Of a DNA stretch of 64,000 nucleotides, positions 15,563 to 24,268 are shown in pieces. Both the position numbers and the translations under genes were made by a program. Location of the stretch: positions 1-64,000 of the forward strand of contig JBBAED010000002.1 in the NCBI GenBank assembly GCA_041656115.1. Direction: 5' to 3'. This DNA is from Dehalococcoidales bacterium (GTDB lineage Bacteria; Chloroflexota; Dehalococcoidia; Dehalococcoidales; UBA5627). Position 1 is the stretch's first letter. Every line of letters starts with the position of its first letter. The notes beneath the pieces were generated by a model that was not told the origin of the DNA, made no database searches, and saw only the letters and a program-made list of their open reading frames with translations.

Positions 15563-16288
15563 CTAAGCCCCCGAAATCAGGGCGACATTAAAAGATGAAA
15601 TCAAATTTAAATCATTTGGTGCCGACCCTTTTAATCTAACCGCAAAATCATCGCAAACGATGCACAATTTACTTGCGATATCACTTTGAAGCGCTTCGGA
15701 CATTGCAGAATGGGCTCCCAAAGGCAGCAAATGGCATTCCGCGGTGCCGGTGCCGATACAGGCAAAGTTTACCGATACTTGTACAAGCCCGTTATGGTGG
15801 CCTTCAATCGGGAACGACGACCAACCGAGAGAACTTGTTCCGACACCTTGCAATAAGCGGATAATATTAATCTCGGCAAAACCGCTATCAACCCACAAGA
15901 AAATATCGATTACGTTTCCGATACCGAGATTAAAATTTTCTTTGGTTAAATCCCAGCTTACATAATTATCCGCTCCGCTAATTTCAAATTGTCCGCTTAC
16001 GGCTTGGGCCCCGTTTACCTCAACGCAATAAAAGAGTTTGGTTGCGGGTTCCTCACCGCCAAGGGAAACAATCGAGATATTGAGCCGCTGGCATAACAAA
16101 CAAACCTTTAATACGGGGCTTATCGGAGCAGGGGTTATTAGCGTCGCAATTAAATCGGGGTTATCCGCTTTGGACGTATTTTCAATTGTAAGTGTTTCCG
16201 ATAACAAATTCCCCGAATCGCTTAGCGGCGAGGCATAGGTTATCTTTTCCGCTCTTTGATGTGTATCCGAATGATATTTATTTGCCAT
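15563..16288 (-). CDS. Hypothetical beta-rich protein, possibly virion- or surface-like
   Basis: I do not recognise this protein. I take the ATG at 16288 (241 residues, MANKYHSD...), one base after the stop of the gene before it. A start 40 codons further up would overlap that gene and adds basic sequence unlike the rest. There is no signal peptide or membrane segment. The alternating hydrophobic pattern with many Gly, Ser and Asn suggests a beta-sandwich. The C-terminal half (VSVNFACIGTGTAECHLLPLG) recalls tail or capsid accessory proteins, but that is only an impression. It forms a two-gene unit with 16290-16610. Confidence 0.6.
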   Translation of the reverse strand: MANKYHSDTHQRAEKITYASPLSDSGNLLSETLTIENTSKADNPDLIATLITPAPISPVLKVCLLCQRLNISIVSLGGEEPATKLFYCVEVNGAQAVSGQFEISGADNYVSWDLTKENFNLGIGNVIDIFLWVDSGFAEINIIRLLQGVGTSSLGWSSFPIEGHHNGLVQVSVNFACIGTGTAECHLLPLGAHSAMSEALQSDIASKLCIVCDDFAVRLKGSAPNDLNLISSFNVALISGA

Positions 16289-16289
16289 T

Positions 16290-16610
16290 TTACGCACCTT
16301 GCCCTTCGTAATCGATTTGATATTCGGTTTCACCCGAGCCGTTTTTAACTTGCAAAACCAAACGATGCCATTGCCTTTTATAGTGTATTTGGGCAATTTC
16401 AGCGGCAAGTAGTGTGTTTTCCGGTATTATTTCAACGGTAATCCCGTTATCACCGGCGCCGCCATACATTTTGTATTTAAGCGAATTGGACATCCCTGTG
16501 TTTTTTAAAAGGATTGTTTTTTCGCCCATCTCCGACACACCCCAATCCAAGGCATCAGTATAATTAGCGGTGGTTACCCCTAATTTAGAACCTTTTTCGA
16601 CTTTCCACAT
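16290..16610 (-). CDS. Small hypothetical protein, possibly phage structural-like
   Basis: This 106-residue soluble protein is of unknown function. It contains ILLKNTGMSNSLKYKMYGG and ends in a strand pattern VLQVKNGSGETEYQIDYEGQG. The motif of an NTG-S-LKY strand followed by a final strand ending in Y-GQGA resembles small beta-rich proteins of phage particles. A strong ggagg lies 8 bases before the ATG. No other phage gene is nearby. It is translated just before the protein at 15563-16288. Confidence 0.65.
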   Translation of the reverse strand: MWKVEKGSKLGVTTANYTDALDWGVSEMGEKTILLKNTGMSNSLKYKMYGGAGDNGITVEIIPENTLLAAEIAQIHYKRQWHRLVLQVKNGSGETEYQIDYEGQGA

Positions 16611-16689
16611 AAATAAACCTCCAATAGAACAATAGTTCTTATTCTAAGGAGTGGGGAAAATCAGGTCAACGGAGTTTTGGCGTAAAGGG

Positions 16690-17508
16690 CTATTTGAGAG
16701 GAGAGATTTTAAGATTAAAAAGGCCTTTAAGCATACCGAGGCTTTGCGCTAAGAAGTTTAATAAGAAATAGGGGATATATTGCGGCTTACCTTTTAGCAC
16801 AGAAAGCGCTATCCAATAGAGAAGTATTAGCGGCGGCCAAAAACGCGGGTTAAAAACGCCGTACTTTTTGATTAAACGCGGGAGAGCCGTAGCTTGATTT
16901 GCGCGCGCTTTAAAAACGCTTTTGCAATCCGCTCGGTGGTGATGATAAACAAAGATATAGGAAATCTTTTGTTTGCAGGCGTCTTTTTGGAGCCTTGTTG
17001 TAAAATCCAAATCATCACCGTGGGTAATAAACGCATCAAACCCGTATTTTAAAACGGTATCCTTTTTTAAAACAGTTGCCTGCAACCCGCCTGTTTTGCG
17101 TCTTTTTTCAAGCAATTTGGAGTTCCAATCAATTGCACGCTCCCAATAGGTAGAAGTGTTGGCAGGTTCAACCGTTGCTGCCACACTTGCGAAACCGCCC
17201 TCTTTTAATTCATTAATCAGATTCGAGAGAACATTGGGGGGAAGAATAATATCCGAATCGACATAGGCGATATATTCTTGGGTTGCCTTTTCTGCCCCGA
17301 TTTGATGGGCAAAACCGGCGCCTAAACCGTTATCGGAATAAATTAGCGACGTATATTTAACGGCAATTTCCAATGTTTTATCCTTTGATAAACCGTCAAC
17401 AACAATTATTTCAGCCGCATTATTTATTTTTACAGACTCCAGGCATTGTTCTATAAATTTTTCTCCGTTTTTGACTGGTATAATTACAGATATCGGTAAG
17501 CGGTTCAT
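16690..17508 (-). CDS. Family 2 glycosyltransferase
   Basis: This 272-residue protein has the GT-A fold of family 2. ISVIIPVKNGEKFIEQCLESV is at 6-26, the nucleotide-binding VVDGLSKDKT at about 36-45, and the metal-binding DSD at 84-86. The C-terminal part contains a hydrophobic segment (WPPLILLYWIALSVL) that could attach it to the membrane. It is the last gene of the surface-glycan operon, 8 bases after the membrane protein at 17517. Donor and acceptor cannot be predicted. Confidence 0.88.
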   Translation of the reverse strand: MNRLPISVIIPVKNGEKFIEQCLESVKINNAAEIIVVDGLSKDKTLEIAVKYTSLIYSDNGLGAGFAHQIGAEKATQEYIAYVDSDIILPPNVLSNLINELKEGGFASVAATVEPANTSTYWERAIDWNSKLLEKRRKTGGLQATVLKKDTVLKYGFDAFITHGDDLDFTTRLQKDACKQKISYIFVYHHHRADCKSVFKARANQATALPRLIKKYGVFNPRFWPPLILLYWIALSVLKGKPQYIPYFLLNFLAQSLGMLKGLFNLKISPLK

Positions 17509-17516
17509 AAATCCTT

Positions 17517-19307
17517 TCAGTTTAAGGTTAAGTTTTTATAAATTTTGGCGTGTCCGTTATTGTAAATAAGGTTATTTGATTCCAGTTCCCAAATAAGCCC
17601 AAGCCACTCTTTACTTGTTTTGTCGATATCAAAAACATCGCGATAAGATTGATCAAACCTCTCGGTAAGGGCAAAAAGGGCAGTGGCAGAGCTATTCTGA
17701 AACTGCTCTGATTTTTCTTGTATGGAAGCCCAAAGTTCCTTTTCGCTGTTTATATCCCACGGTTGGGCGGGGTGTGCAAGCACGGCATCCGGTATGTAAA
17801 AAGCAAAAGAATAGACGGTAACCCCATCGGATATAAAAAGGAGTTCATTTTGGTTAAAATTATTTGCGACAAACTCCCCCGATCTAAGCTCGTATTTATA
17901 AATCGACTGGGTATTAATACTCGCATGATTAACCAAGAAAGTGGGTAAGGCAATCAATATCAAAAGTGCGGATAATAAAAGAGGCATATAATTTTGAGTA
18001 CAAGTAATTTTTCCGCGGTATAAAATATCCGGCACTTTATAGAGAGCGCGAATAATTATCGGCGCTATTAAATAAGGGGCATAGACTAAAATCCTGTGCC
18101 ACTGGGTCCCCTCTCCGAAAGCCAAGATTGCAATCAGCGAAGCAATCAGTATCCCCCACAAAGCCCCGGTTTCAACCGTTTCGTTAAAATCGAGTTTTTT
18201 GATTTTAAAAGCGTTCCTTAAAGCCAAAATAATACCTAAAAGATAAAGCGCGGCCAGCCAAAAATATCTGGTTAGGCCCGCCCATAAGGGAGTATCGGCA
18301 GCAAGCGATTGAGAGGCAGTTCCAAATATTGGCATTAATCTTTCCAGCGGATTATTAAAAGCGGCAATAAAATCTTCAATATGGGCGGTTAAATCCCCAA
18401 ACATGCGTGTCGCCCAAAATATTTGCCAGCTTAAAAATACGAACATGCAAAAAATAATCAATGTTATCGGGAACGTTTTTTGTTTTTTGAGTCTGTTAAT
18501 AATATAAATACCGCTTAGCGCAAAAATGAAAAACAGCGAAGAAGGGAGATAAGTAATTGTAAGAGCAACAAAAGATAGTATAAATAAAACCATCACGGGC
18601 GGATTATCGAGTTTGTTATCCTTTGTCAGTAAATAAAAAAGGATAACAAAGAAAACAGAAGCCGTAACAGCGGGGTGAAAAACCGTTCTGGTAATCAGCA
18701 AAGCCCCGCAGATCAGAAAAATTACCGCTAAAGAAGCGGCCTGTTTATTTTTTAAAAGACGGTTAAACAACAAATATAAAAAGATTGCCTGAATTATACT
18801 GCAAAAAATAAGAAAAAAGGTGCGGATTTGGGTGATATCGATACCGGTTATTTCAGACAAGGCAAAGCCGGTAAGATGAATTCCGGGGTATTGAAAATAA
18901 GCCAGTGTATCATGGGAAAACGGAATTTCTTGAACTTGTGCAAGGTATTTGACATGCCCCATATTAACCAGTCCGTCACACCAGCCGCCGTAAGGGGTAA
19001 TTACAACCCAAAATCCAAAGAAAACAAGCGCAAATATTGCAATAAGAAGAATCCTTTGCCACTCATTTATACGGGTAAGTAGTAAAATCAGTAAAACCGT
19101 TATCCAAAGCAAAAACAAAACACAAAAAAGCCATAACTTATCGCCAAAAATATAAAGCGATTCAACAGAAAAATATTGAAATTTAAGCTTTACGGGGAAT
19201 AAGAAGATTGCCGAGCTCAGAAGAAGTAATACAATCCAAAGTAATTGGCGTACGTATCCGGGAAGAATCGGTATCAGTTCCGGCGCTTTTTTGAGAAATT
19301 CGCTCAA
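17517..19307 (-). CDS. Polytopic membrane protein, GT-C glycosyltransferase-like
   Basis: This 596-residue protein has about 12 hydrophobic segments in the first 470 residues and a soluble C-terminal part of about 120 residues. The first large outer loop holds an acidic patch (YGGWCDGLVNMGHVKYL), and YLPSS and GTQWHRILVY occur later. This layout is that of lipid-linked-sugar-dependent GT-C enzymes and of some Wzy-type polymerases. No family-specific motif lets me decide. It overlaps the methyltransferase gene by 4 bp. In this operon it could transfer or polymerise the heptose-containing glycan on the outside. Confidence 0.7.
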   Translation of the reverse strand: MSEFLKKAPELIPILPGYVRQLLWIVLLLLSSAIFLFPVKLKFQYFSVESLYIFGDKLWLFCVLFLLWITVLLILLLTRINEWQRILLIAIFALVFFGFWVVITPYGGWCDGLVNMGHVKYLAQVQEIPFSHDTLAYFQYPGIHLTGFALSEITGIDITQIRTFFLIFCSIIQAIFLYLLFNRLLKNKQAASLAVIFLICGALLITRTVFHPAVTASVFFVILFYLLTKDNKLDNPPVMVLFILSFVALTITYLPSSLFFIFALSGIYIINRLKKQKTFPITLIIFCMFVFLSWQIFWATRMFGDLTAHIEDFIAAFNNPLERLMPIFGTASQSLAADTPLWAGLTRYFWLAALYLLGIILALRNAFKIKKLDFNETVETGALWGILIASLIAILAFGEGTQWHRILVYAPYLIAPIIIRALYKVPDILYRGKITCTQNYMPLLLSALLILIALPTFLVNHASINTQSIYKYELRSGEFVANNFNQNELLFISDGVTVYSFAFYIPDAVLAHPAQPWDINSEKELWASIQEKSEQFQNSSATALFALTERFDQSYRDVFDIDKTSKEWLGLIWELESNNLIYNNGHAKIYKNLTLN

Positions 19308-20278
19308 CTTTCTTTTTTCTCCGCATTTTTTAGATAAACCGTTAAGAAAACATTTGCCCCCTGGTTGGTGCGGGTAACAAGTTTTAACGGTAATGTTAAA
19401 ACCGTAAGAATCGGAAAAAATACTTTGAGATAGAAGATGCCAAGTGTTCTTAGAGCTATTTTTCGCAAGCTCTTTTTATCGGGAGAGACAGCGGAAAGCT
19501 TTCTGCCAACGGTTTTTGCCACAAACTTTTCCGCAAGCGCGTTAATTCCAATCTTTTGGCTAATAAAGTTACTCCAACTGCGTTCAAATAACTTATACGG
19601 TTCAACTTCAAAAAGACTTGCATTAAATCCGTACATGTTAAAAACCGTTAAAAGCGCCAAAAGGTTCCATCTGGTAAGATGGCAGGGCGGCAAATCCCAT
19701 TCTTCTCTCAAAAAGCGTTCCGATTTAAACCGCCAACGATTACAATTTGGAACACTAAGTGCTACAATTCCACCCGGATTTAATAACCTTTTTACATAAT
19801 CTATAAAATCAGGAATGTTATCAATATGTTCCAGCACTTGAAAAAAGACGATAACATCAAATTTTGCGTTCGGATTTCGAGCAGCAAACTCTTGGATAGT
19901 AAGAGGAAAGAGTTTATCTGATGCCAATACGTTTTGGCTGAATTTAAGCGTTACAACGGCTGTATCGATTCCTGTAACATCATAACCGGCACTTATCGCT
20001 TGCTTAATAAACTCACCGTTACCGCATCCGACTTCAAGCAAACTCCCGCCCTTGTTCGGTGAAATTTCTAAAAACCGTTTATGCTCCCAGCGGACGCTGT
20101 ATAACCCCAAATCCGATAATGCGACGGCAATCCCTCCGCTATCGTATTTATCACCTGAAATAGATTCCAGCGGTAACCAAAACATTACCGTGCAAATATC
20201 GCAACAAAACAGCGAGTACCCTTTATAGGTGCTAACCAAGTTTTTATTTGTTTCGTTTTTACATACCGGACATTTCAT
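19304..20278 (-). CDS. Class I SAM-dependent methyltransferase with N-terminal Zn-binding motif
   Basis: This 324-residue protein starts with CPVCKN and FCCDIC, giving two CxxC pairs (residues 3-6 and about 26-29), probably a small zinc ribbon. The methyltransferase core follows, with LLEVGCGNGEFIKQA as motif I, FDVIVFFQVLEHI as motif IV and LLNPGGIVALSVPN. The family is common in O-antigen and S-layer glycan clusters, where members methylate sugars. A hydrophobic stretch near 285-305 may attach it to the membrane. It overlaps the downstream membrane-protein gene by 4 bp. Confidence 0.85.
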   Translation of the reverse strand: MKCPVCKNETNKNLVSTYKGYSLFCCDICTVMFWLPLESISGDKYDSGGIAVALSDLGLYSVRWEHKRFLEISPNKGGSLLEVGCGNGEFIKQAISAGYDVTGIDTAVVTLKFSQNVLASDKLFPLTIQEFAARNPNAKFDVIVFFQVLEHIDNIPDFIDYVKRLLNPGGIVALSVPNCNRWRFKSERFLREEWDLPPCHLTRWNLLALLTVFNMYGFNASLFEVEPYKLFERSWSNFISQKIGINALAEKFVAKTVGRKLSAVSPDKKSLRKIALRTLGIFYLKVFFPILTVLTLPLKLVTRTNQGANVFLTVYLKNAEKKES

Positions 20279-20292
20279 TTACAGATAGAGCC

Positions 20293-21501
20293 TCACAATA
20301 AAGCATCCCGGAAAACTTCAAGCATTTTTAGCGCCATTTTTTGGGTAGAATAATTCTCTTCGACGTTTCTTCGGGCGTAAGCCCCCATTTTAATTTTCTC
20401 GCTTGGGTTTTGTAACAGGTATTCAATCCTATCGGCAAGTTCCTGTTCGTCTCCCAGTCTAACAATAAAACCGCTTTTATTGTTTTGAATACGCCAAGGC
20501 ATAGTGCCGATATCGGTCCCGATAACCGGCTTACCGCTTGCCATAGCTTCCAACTGCACCACCGGATCAAGGTCAACCAAAGAAGGGACAACTACCGTAT
20601 CGCAAGCGGAATAAAGCATAATTTTATCTTCAAGCGGAATAACTCCGGTAAAGGTAACATGACTTTCTAAATTAAAGCCGCTAATCATTTGTTTTAATTT
20701 TACGGTATAACCGTCTGCCGCTTTATTAAGGGTATCGAAGTATTTTACGGGGCCGACAATTAAAAAGTGCGCATTGTTTCTTTTGTAAGTGTTAATAAAG
20801 ATATTTGCCGCTTTTATAAGATACTCAACACCTTTTTCGGCACAAACCCTGCCTACAAAAAGAATAACAGCCTTATTTTCCAGCCTGTATTTTTTGATAA
20901 TTTCAGTTGCATCATAACCGGGCTTATATTCTTGCAAATCGATTCCGGCGGGAACAATTCTTACTTTTCCGGCTGGCACCGCTACCTGTTGCACTATTTT
21001 AGCGGCGATTATTTCGTTGGCAATCACCGTTAATTTGGAAGCTTTAATTACTTTGTTTTCAATATAAATTGCTATTTTATCAATTAAGCCGTATTTCATT
21101 TTTGTGCGTCTGATAATATGGCTGCCGTAAACTGTTTTCTTTTTTAGATTCGCGTTTAAAAGAAACAGACAAACACCAAAAATCGGAACGCAAAGATAAA
21201 TAACATCGCTTTGGTTTAATTTGAGCCACTTATTTACTTTAAAAGCCCAAATTATTTGAAACAGAAAAAACTTTAAGGTATACGGAAGCCCTCTCAGTAA
21301 ACCTTGCTTTAACCTGATTATATTAACGCCGTTTATAATTTCATGTTGAGGATCATCTTGAGAATATTTGCGGTCGATAATAAAAATATTATGCCCCAAT
21401 TCGGATATTTGTTTTGCCAAATTAAACAAATGGGCCTCAACCCCGCCTCCGGTTTGGGGAGGAATCCGCAGCCATCCGCCGCTAATAAGAACTATATTCA
21501 T
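20293..21501 (-). CDS. Family 4 glycosyltransferase
   Basis: This 402-residue GT-B enzyme has the glycine-rich N-terminus GGWLRIPPQTGGGVEAHLFNLA. The linker VIANEII and the donor site VILFVGRVCAEKGVEYLIKA follow. The C-terminal E-x7-E region reads QLEAMASGKPVIGTDIGTM, in which the first E begins the motif. Such enzymes are usually retaining and use UDP- or GDP-sugars, so GDP-heptose made by the same operon is a possible donor. Its start overlaps the stop of the next upstream gene by one base. Confidence 0.92.
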   Translation of the reverse strand: MNIVLISGGWLRIPPQTGGGVEAHLFNLAKQISELGHNIFIIDRKYSQDDPQHEIINGVNIIRLKQGLLRGLPYTLKFFLFQIIWAFKVNKWLKLNQSDVIYLCVPIFGVCLFLLNANLKKKTVYGSHIIRRTKMKYGLIDKIAIYIENKVIKASKLTVIANEIIAAKIVQQVAVPAGKVRIVPAGIDLQEYKPGYDATEIIKKYRLENKAVILFVGRVCAEKGVEYLIKAANIFINTYKRNNAHFLIVGPVKYFDTLNKAADGYTVKLKQMISGFNLESHVTFTGVIPLEDKIMLYSACDTVVVPSLVDLDPVVQLEAMASGKPVIGTDIGTMPWRIQNNKSGFIVRLGDEQELADRIEYLLQNPSEKIKMGAYARRNVEENYSTQKMALKMLEVFRDALL

Positions 21502-22304
21502 TATTTTTCTTCTTTAATACCGATAATCAGTAAATCGGAGCCGTTAAAAGGTTTCTGCAAAACTTTGTTACCGATTGCAAATATAAGAGATCTAATCCGA
21601 ACCAATATTTTAATGCTAACCAGGCTTAAAAATGCCTGAAGCGAATTTTGGGATTTAGGGGGCAAAGGCGGCATTCCGCCGGTATAACATGAATCCAATT
21701 TAATATTTGTTATCCCGTATTTTTCCAAGGCCGATAAATAAACGTAATGCTTATTAATTGTGCGGTTCGGGGTATCCCAACCCTCTTTTAAAACCCACCC
21801 GCGTAGCAGCGGCAAATCCTCAACCCAACGGCTGAACTTAACTGCCGCACAGGATTCATTGGGCTCCGCCATCGCAATTTTACCGCCCGGTTTTAAAACG
21901 CGCATTAATTCAGAAACAGCCAAATTAACATCCGGAAAGTGGTGCAATACCCAACCGCAAAAACAAATATCAAACGTATTATCATCAAATGGCAGGCTTT
22001 CCAAATCCCCTTGGGACGCTTTAAAAGTAACGCCTTTTTCGGCTGCCCTTCTGTTTGCAACCTCAACTCCGGCAGGGGAAATTTCGATACCGGTGACCTC
22101 ATTAACTTGCGTTGCAAGCATTATGCCGTAAGTACCGGGGCCGCAACCGGCATCCAATATTTTTTTACCGCAAACATTTGCAAGCCCCAAAAGTTCCAAA
22201 TGAGAAAGGCGCACTTTATATCCGCGTGAATCCTCCAGCCAATCATCTTCCGGTGTACCGCTGCCAACCAATATCTCAATTGCTTTATCTTGTTTTATTA
22301 CCAT
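21501..22304 (-). CDS. Class I SAM-dependent methyltransferase
   Basis: This 267-residue protein has a Methyltransf_11-type core: motif I KILDAGCGPGTYGIML, the acidic residue in VTGIEISPAG, GDLESLPFDDNTFDICFC as post-I/motif IV, and LMRVLKPGGKIAMAEP. A region with PPLPPKSQ and a hydrophobic stretch (SLVSIKILVRIRSLIFAIG) follows. It is the second methyltransferase of the operon, which suggests a multiply methylated glycan. It starts 2 bases after the epimerase gene at 22307. Confidence 0.88.
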   Translation of the reverse strand: MVIKQDKAIEILVGSGTPEDDWLEDSRGYKVRLSHLELLGLANVCGKKILDAGCGPGTYGIMLATQVNEVTGIEISPAGVEVANRRAAEKGVTFKASQGDLESLPFDDNTFDICFCGWVLHHFPDVNLAVSELMRVLKPGGKIAMAEPNESCAAVKFSRWVEDLPLLRGWVLKEGWDTPNRTINKHYVYLSALEKYGITNIKLDSCYTGGMPPLPPKSQNSLQAFLSLVSIKILVRIRSLIFAIGNKVLQKPFNGSDLLIIGIKEEK

Positions 22305-22306
22305 AG

Positions 22307-23239
22307 TTAAACCTTGCTAGCCGCAAACTCCAATATTTCCGTTAGTGTTTCTTCTAAAGTTATAATCGGTTCCCAACCCAACCTCCTTAATTTGGTGCAA
22401 TCTCCGATAAGCACCGGTTCATCCAGCGGGCGGAGTAATACAGGGTTTGTTTTGGCTGTTACGGAAATGCCTGAGAGCTTAATAATTTTATTTAAGACTT
22501 CATGTATGCTTACTCCATATCCGGAAGATATGTTATACACCTCACCCGGGGTGCCTTTTTCGGCTAAAACGGAAAAGGCCTTGATTGCATCCTTAATATT
22601 CAAAAAATCCCTGATTACGTTTAAGTTACCGGTTTCCATTACCTTTGTTTTGGACTTTTCGGCTTCGATTACACGAAGCGCAAAATCATAACAAACCCCG
22701 CTTTTTTTCTGTGCGCCGATTACGGAAAAAGGGCGCGTATAAATTATATTTAAGCCGTAATTTTTATGGTAAAGGCGCGCAAATTGCCCCATCGTGGCTT
22801 TACTTACGGCGTAAGGATTGGCAGGAAATAAAGGGTGGTCTTCTTTAACAGGTAAAGATGAACCGGTATTACCGTATTCCGAAGATGAGCCGGTAATTAA
22901 GATCCGTGGGTTGATATCCGCACATCTTACGGCATCAAGCAAGTTTAACGTACCGCTAACGTTAACGTTTAAATAATTATGCGGGGCTTCCCACGAAGAA
23001 GTAATCGAACTTAGAGCGGCAAAATGAAAGATGCAGTCCGGATTTATCGCTTTGATATTTTCCTCTAACCCGTCTTTATCTAAAATGTTTTGTTTAATAA
23101 TATGTGCTGATTTTTTAAGTTCTTCCGTTGGTGAAATGTTATTAACAAATCCGTAAACTTCAACACCCGTTTGAAGCAGATATTGGGCAAAGTTGGATCC
23201 GATAAAACCGGCAACCCCCGTAATTAAACATTTTTTCAT
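22307..23239 (-). CDS. SDR NAD(P)-dependent GDP-sugar dehydratase/reductase (GMD/RMD-like)
   Basis: This 310-residue extended short-chain dehydrogenase has the Rossmann motif GVAGFIGS (8-15), a catalytic Ser/Glu region SSSEYG (118-123) and Tyr143-x3-Lys147. The C-terminal half (TGNLNVIRDFLNIKDAIKA, GEVYNISSGYGVSI, RPLDEPVLIGD) follows the pattern of GDP-mannose 4,6-dehydratase and RMD. A Glu after the Ser favours a dehydratase. In the presence of a GDP-heptose pathway it may form GDP-6-deoxy-heptose (DmhA-like) or act on GDP-mannose. It overlaps the upstream oxidoreductase gene by 4 bp. Confidence 0.85.
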   Translation of the reverse strand: MKKCLITGVAGFIGSNFAQYLLQTGVEVYGFVNNISPTEELKKSAHIIKQNILDKDGLEENIKAINPDCIFHFAALSSITSSWEAPHNYLNVNVSGTLNLLDAVRCADINPRILITGSSSEYGNTGSSLPVKEDHPLFPANPYAVSKATMGQFARLYHKNYGLNIIYTRPFSVIGAQKKSGVCYDFALRVIEAEKSKTKVMETGNLNVIRDFLNIKDAIKAFSVLAEKGTPGEVYNISSGYGVSIHEVLNKIIKLSGISVTAKTNPVLLRPLDEPVLIGDCTKLRRLGWEPIITLEETLTEILEFAASKV

Positions 23240-24267
23240 ATTTGGAACTGTTTCCCTTTTAACGCTATCTTATAGATAGTACTTACTATTTTTAATGCCG
23301 CGAACCCGTCATCGCCGCTGCCGATTGGCTCTCTTTTTTCTTTAATTGCGGAAGTAAATTCCTCCCATTCCTTAGCCCATGAGATATCGGCGCCGCGAAA
23401 CTCGGTGGTTTCATCTTTAAACGGTCCATAAAAATTTCGTTTACCGACTGTTAGTTTTTCGGTTCCGTATGCGCCTCCCAGTCCTTCGATAATGATGTAT
23501 CCGTTTTTGCCGAATATTTCAAACAGGAATTGGTTTTTCCATTGCGTAAGGCTGGAATGAAGTGAGGCAATCTGACCTTTTTCTGTTTCCAAAATCACGA
23601 AGGCATTATCCTCAAGGGATGCCGTTTGCCAAAAATTGGTGGCAATATGCCCTGAAATTCGATTAAAATCACCCAAAAACCAGCGGAATAAATCGATTGC
23701 ATGAATCCCTTGTTCCGTTAAATGTCCTCCGCCAACAATATTAGAATCCGCCCTCCATTCCTTTTCGTACCCCGGCCTCCCGCAAATACCGTAAACACAA
23801 CGAATAAAATTGATTTCACTGATAGTTCCTTCGTTAACCAACTCTTTGGCCTTAAAAACGGCAGGATGATGGCGATGATTAAAACCGCACTTGAGAATCA
23901 CATTGTTATTTTTGGCCGATTCCAGCATTCTTTGGGCTTCCTCTAAGGTATTGGCAAGCGGTTTTTCACAAAGAAGATGCTTACCGGCATTTGTTGCGGC
24001 AATTGCCATTTCGGGGTGGAGGTTGGGGGGAGTACAAATCAGTACCGTGTTAATATCATCTCTTTCGATTATATCTTGCCAGCGTGCGCTTGCTTCGCAA
24101 TTAAAATCCTTAGAGATATTTTCGGCATCCTCGATATTTTTTGAACTAACCATCACCAGTTTACTTTCGGAGTGTTCTTTAAACACGGAAGCACGTCGTT
24201 TGCCCTGTAAACCGGCGCCGATTATCCCAACCCTGAATTTATAATCCGCATTTTTTAATTCAGACAA
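23236..24267 (-). CDS. Gfo/Idh/MocA family sugar oxidoreductase
   Basis: This 343-residue protein has the N-terminal NAD(P)-binding motif VGIIGAGLQGKRR at about 14-26, the family motif CEKPLA at about 99-104, and a C-terminal alpha/beta domain with GGGHLTEQGIHAIDLFRWF, where the catalytic His is expected. It should oxidise or reduce a sugar hydroxyl, probably on a nucleotide sugar. It is one of two family members in the operon. It starts 1 base before the stop region of the dehydrogenase at 24269. Confidence 0.88.
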   Translation of the reverse strand: MSELKNADYKFRVGIIGAGLQGKRRASVFKEHSESKLVMVSSKNIEDAENISKDFNCEASARWQDIIERDDINTVLICTPPNLHPEMAIAATNAGKHLLCEKPLANTLEEAQRMLESAKNNNVILKCGFNHRHHPAVFKAKELVNEGTISEINFIRCVYGICGRPGYEKEWRADSNIVGGGHLTEQGIHAIDLFRWFLGDFNRISGHIATNFWQTASLEDNAFVILETEKGQIASLHSSLTQWKNQFLFEIFGKNGYIIIEGLGGAYGTEKLTVGKRNFYGPFKDETTEFRGADISWAKEWEEFTSAIKEKREPIGSGDDGFAALKIVSTIYKIALKGKQFQI

Positions 24268-24268
24268 T

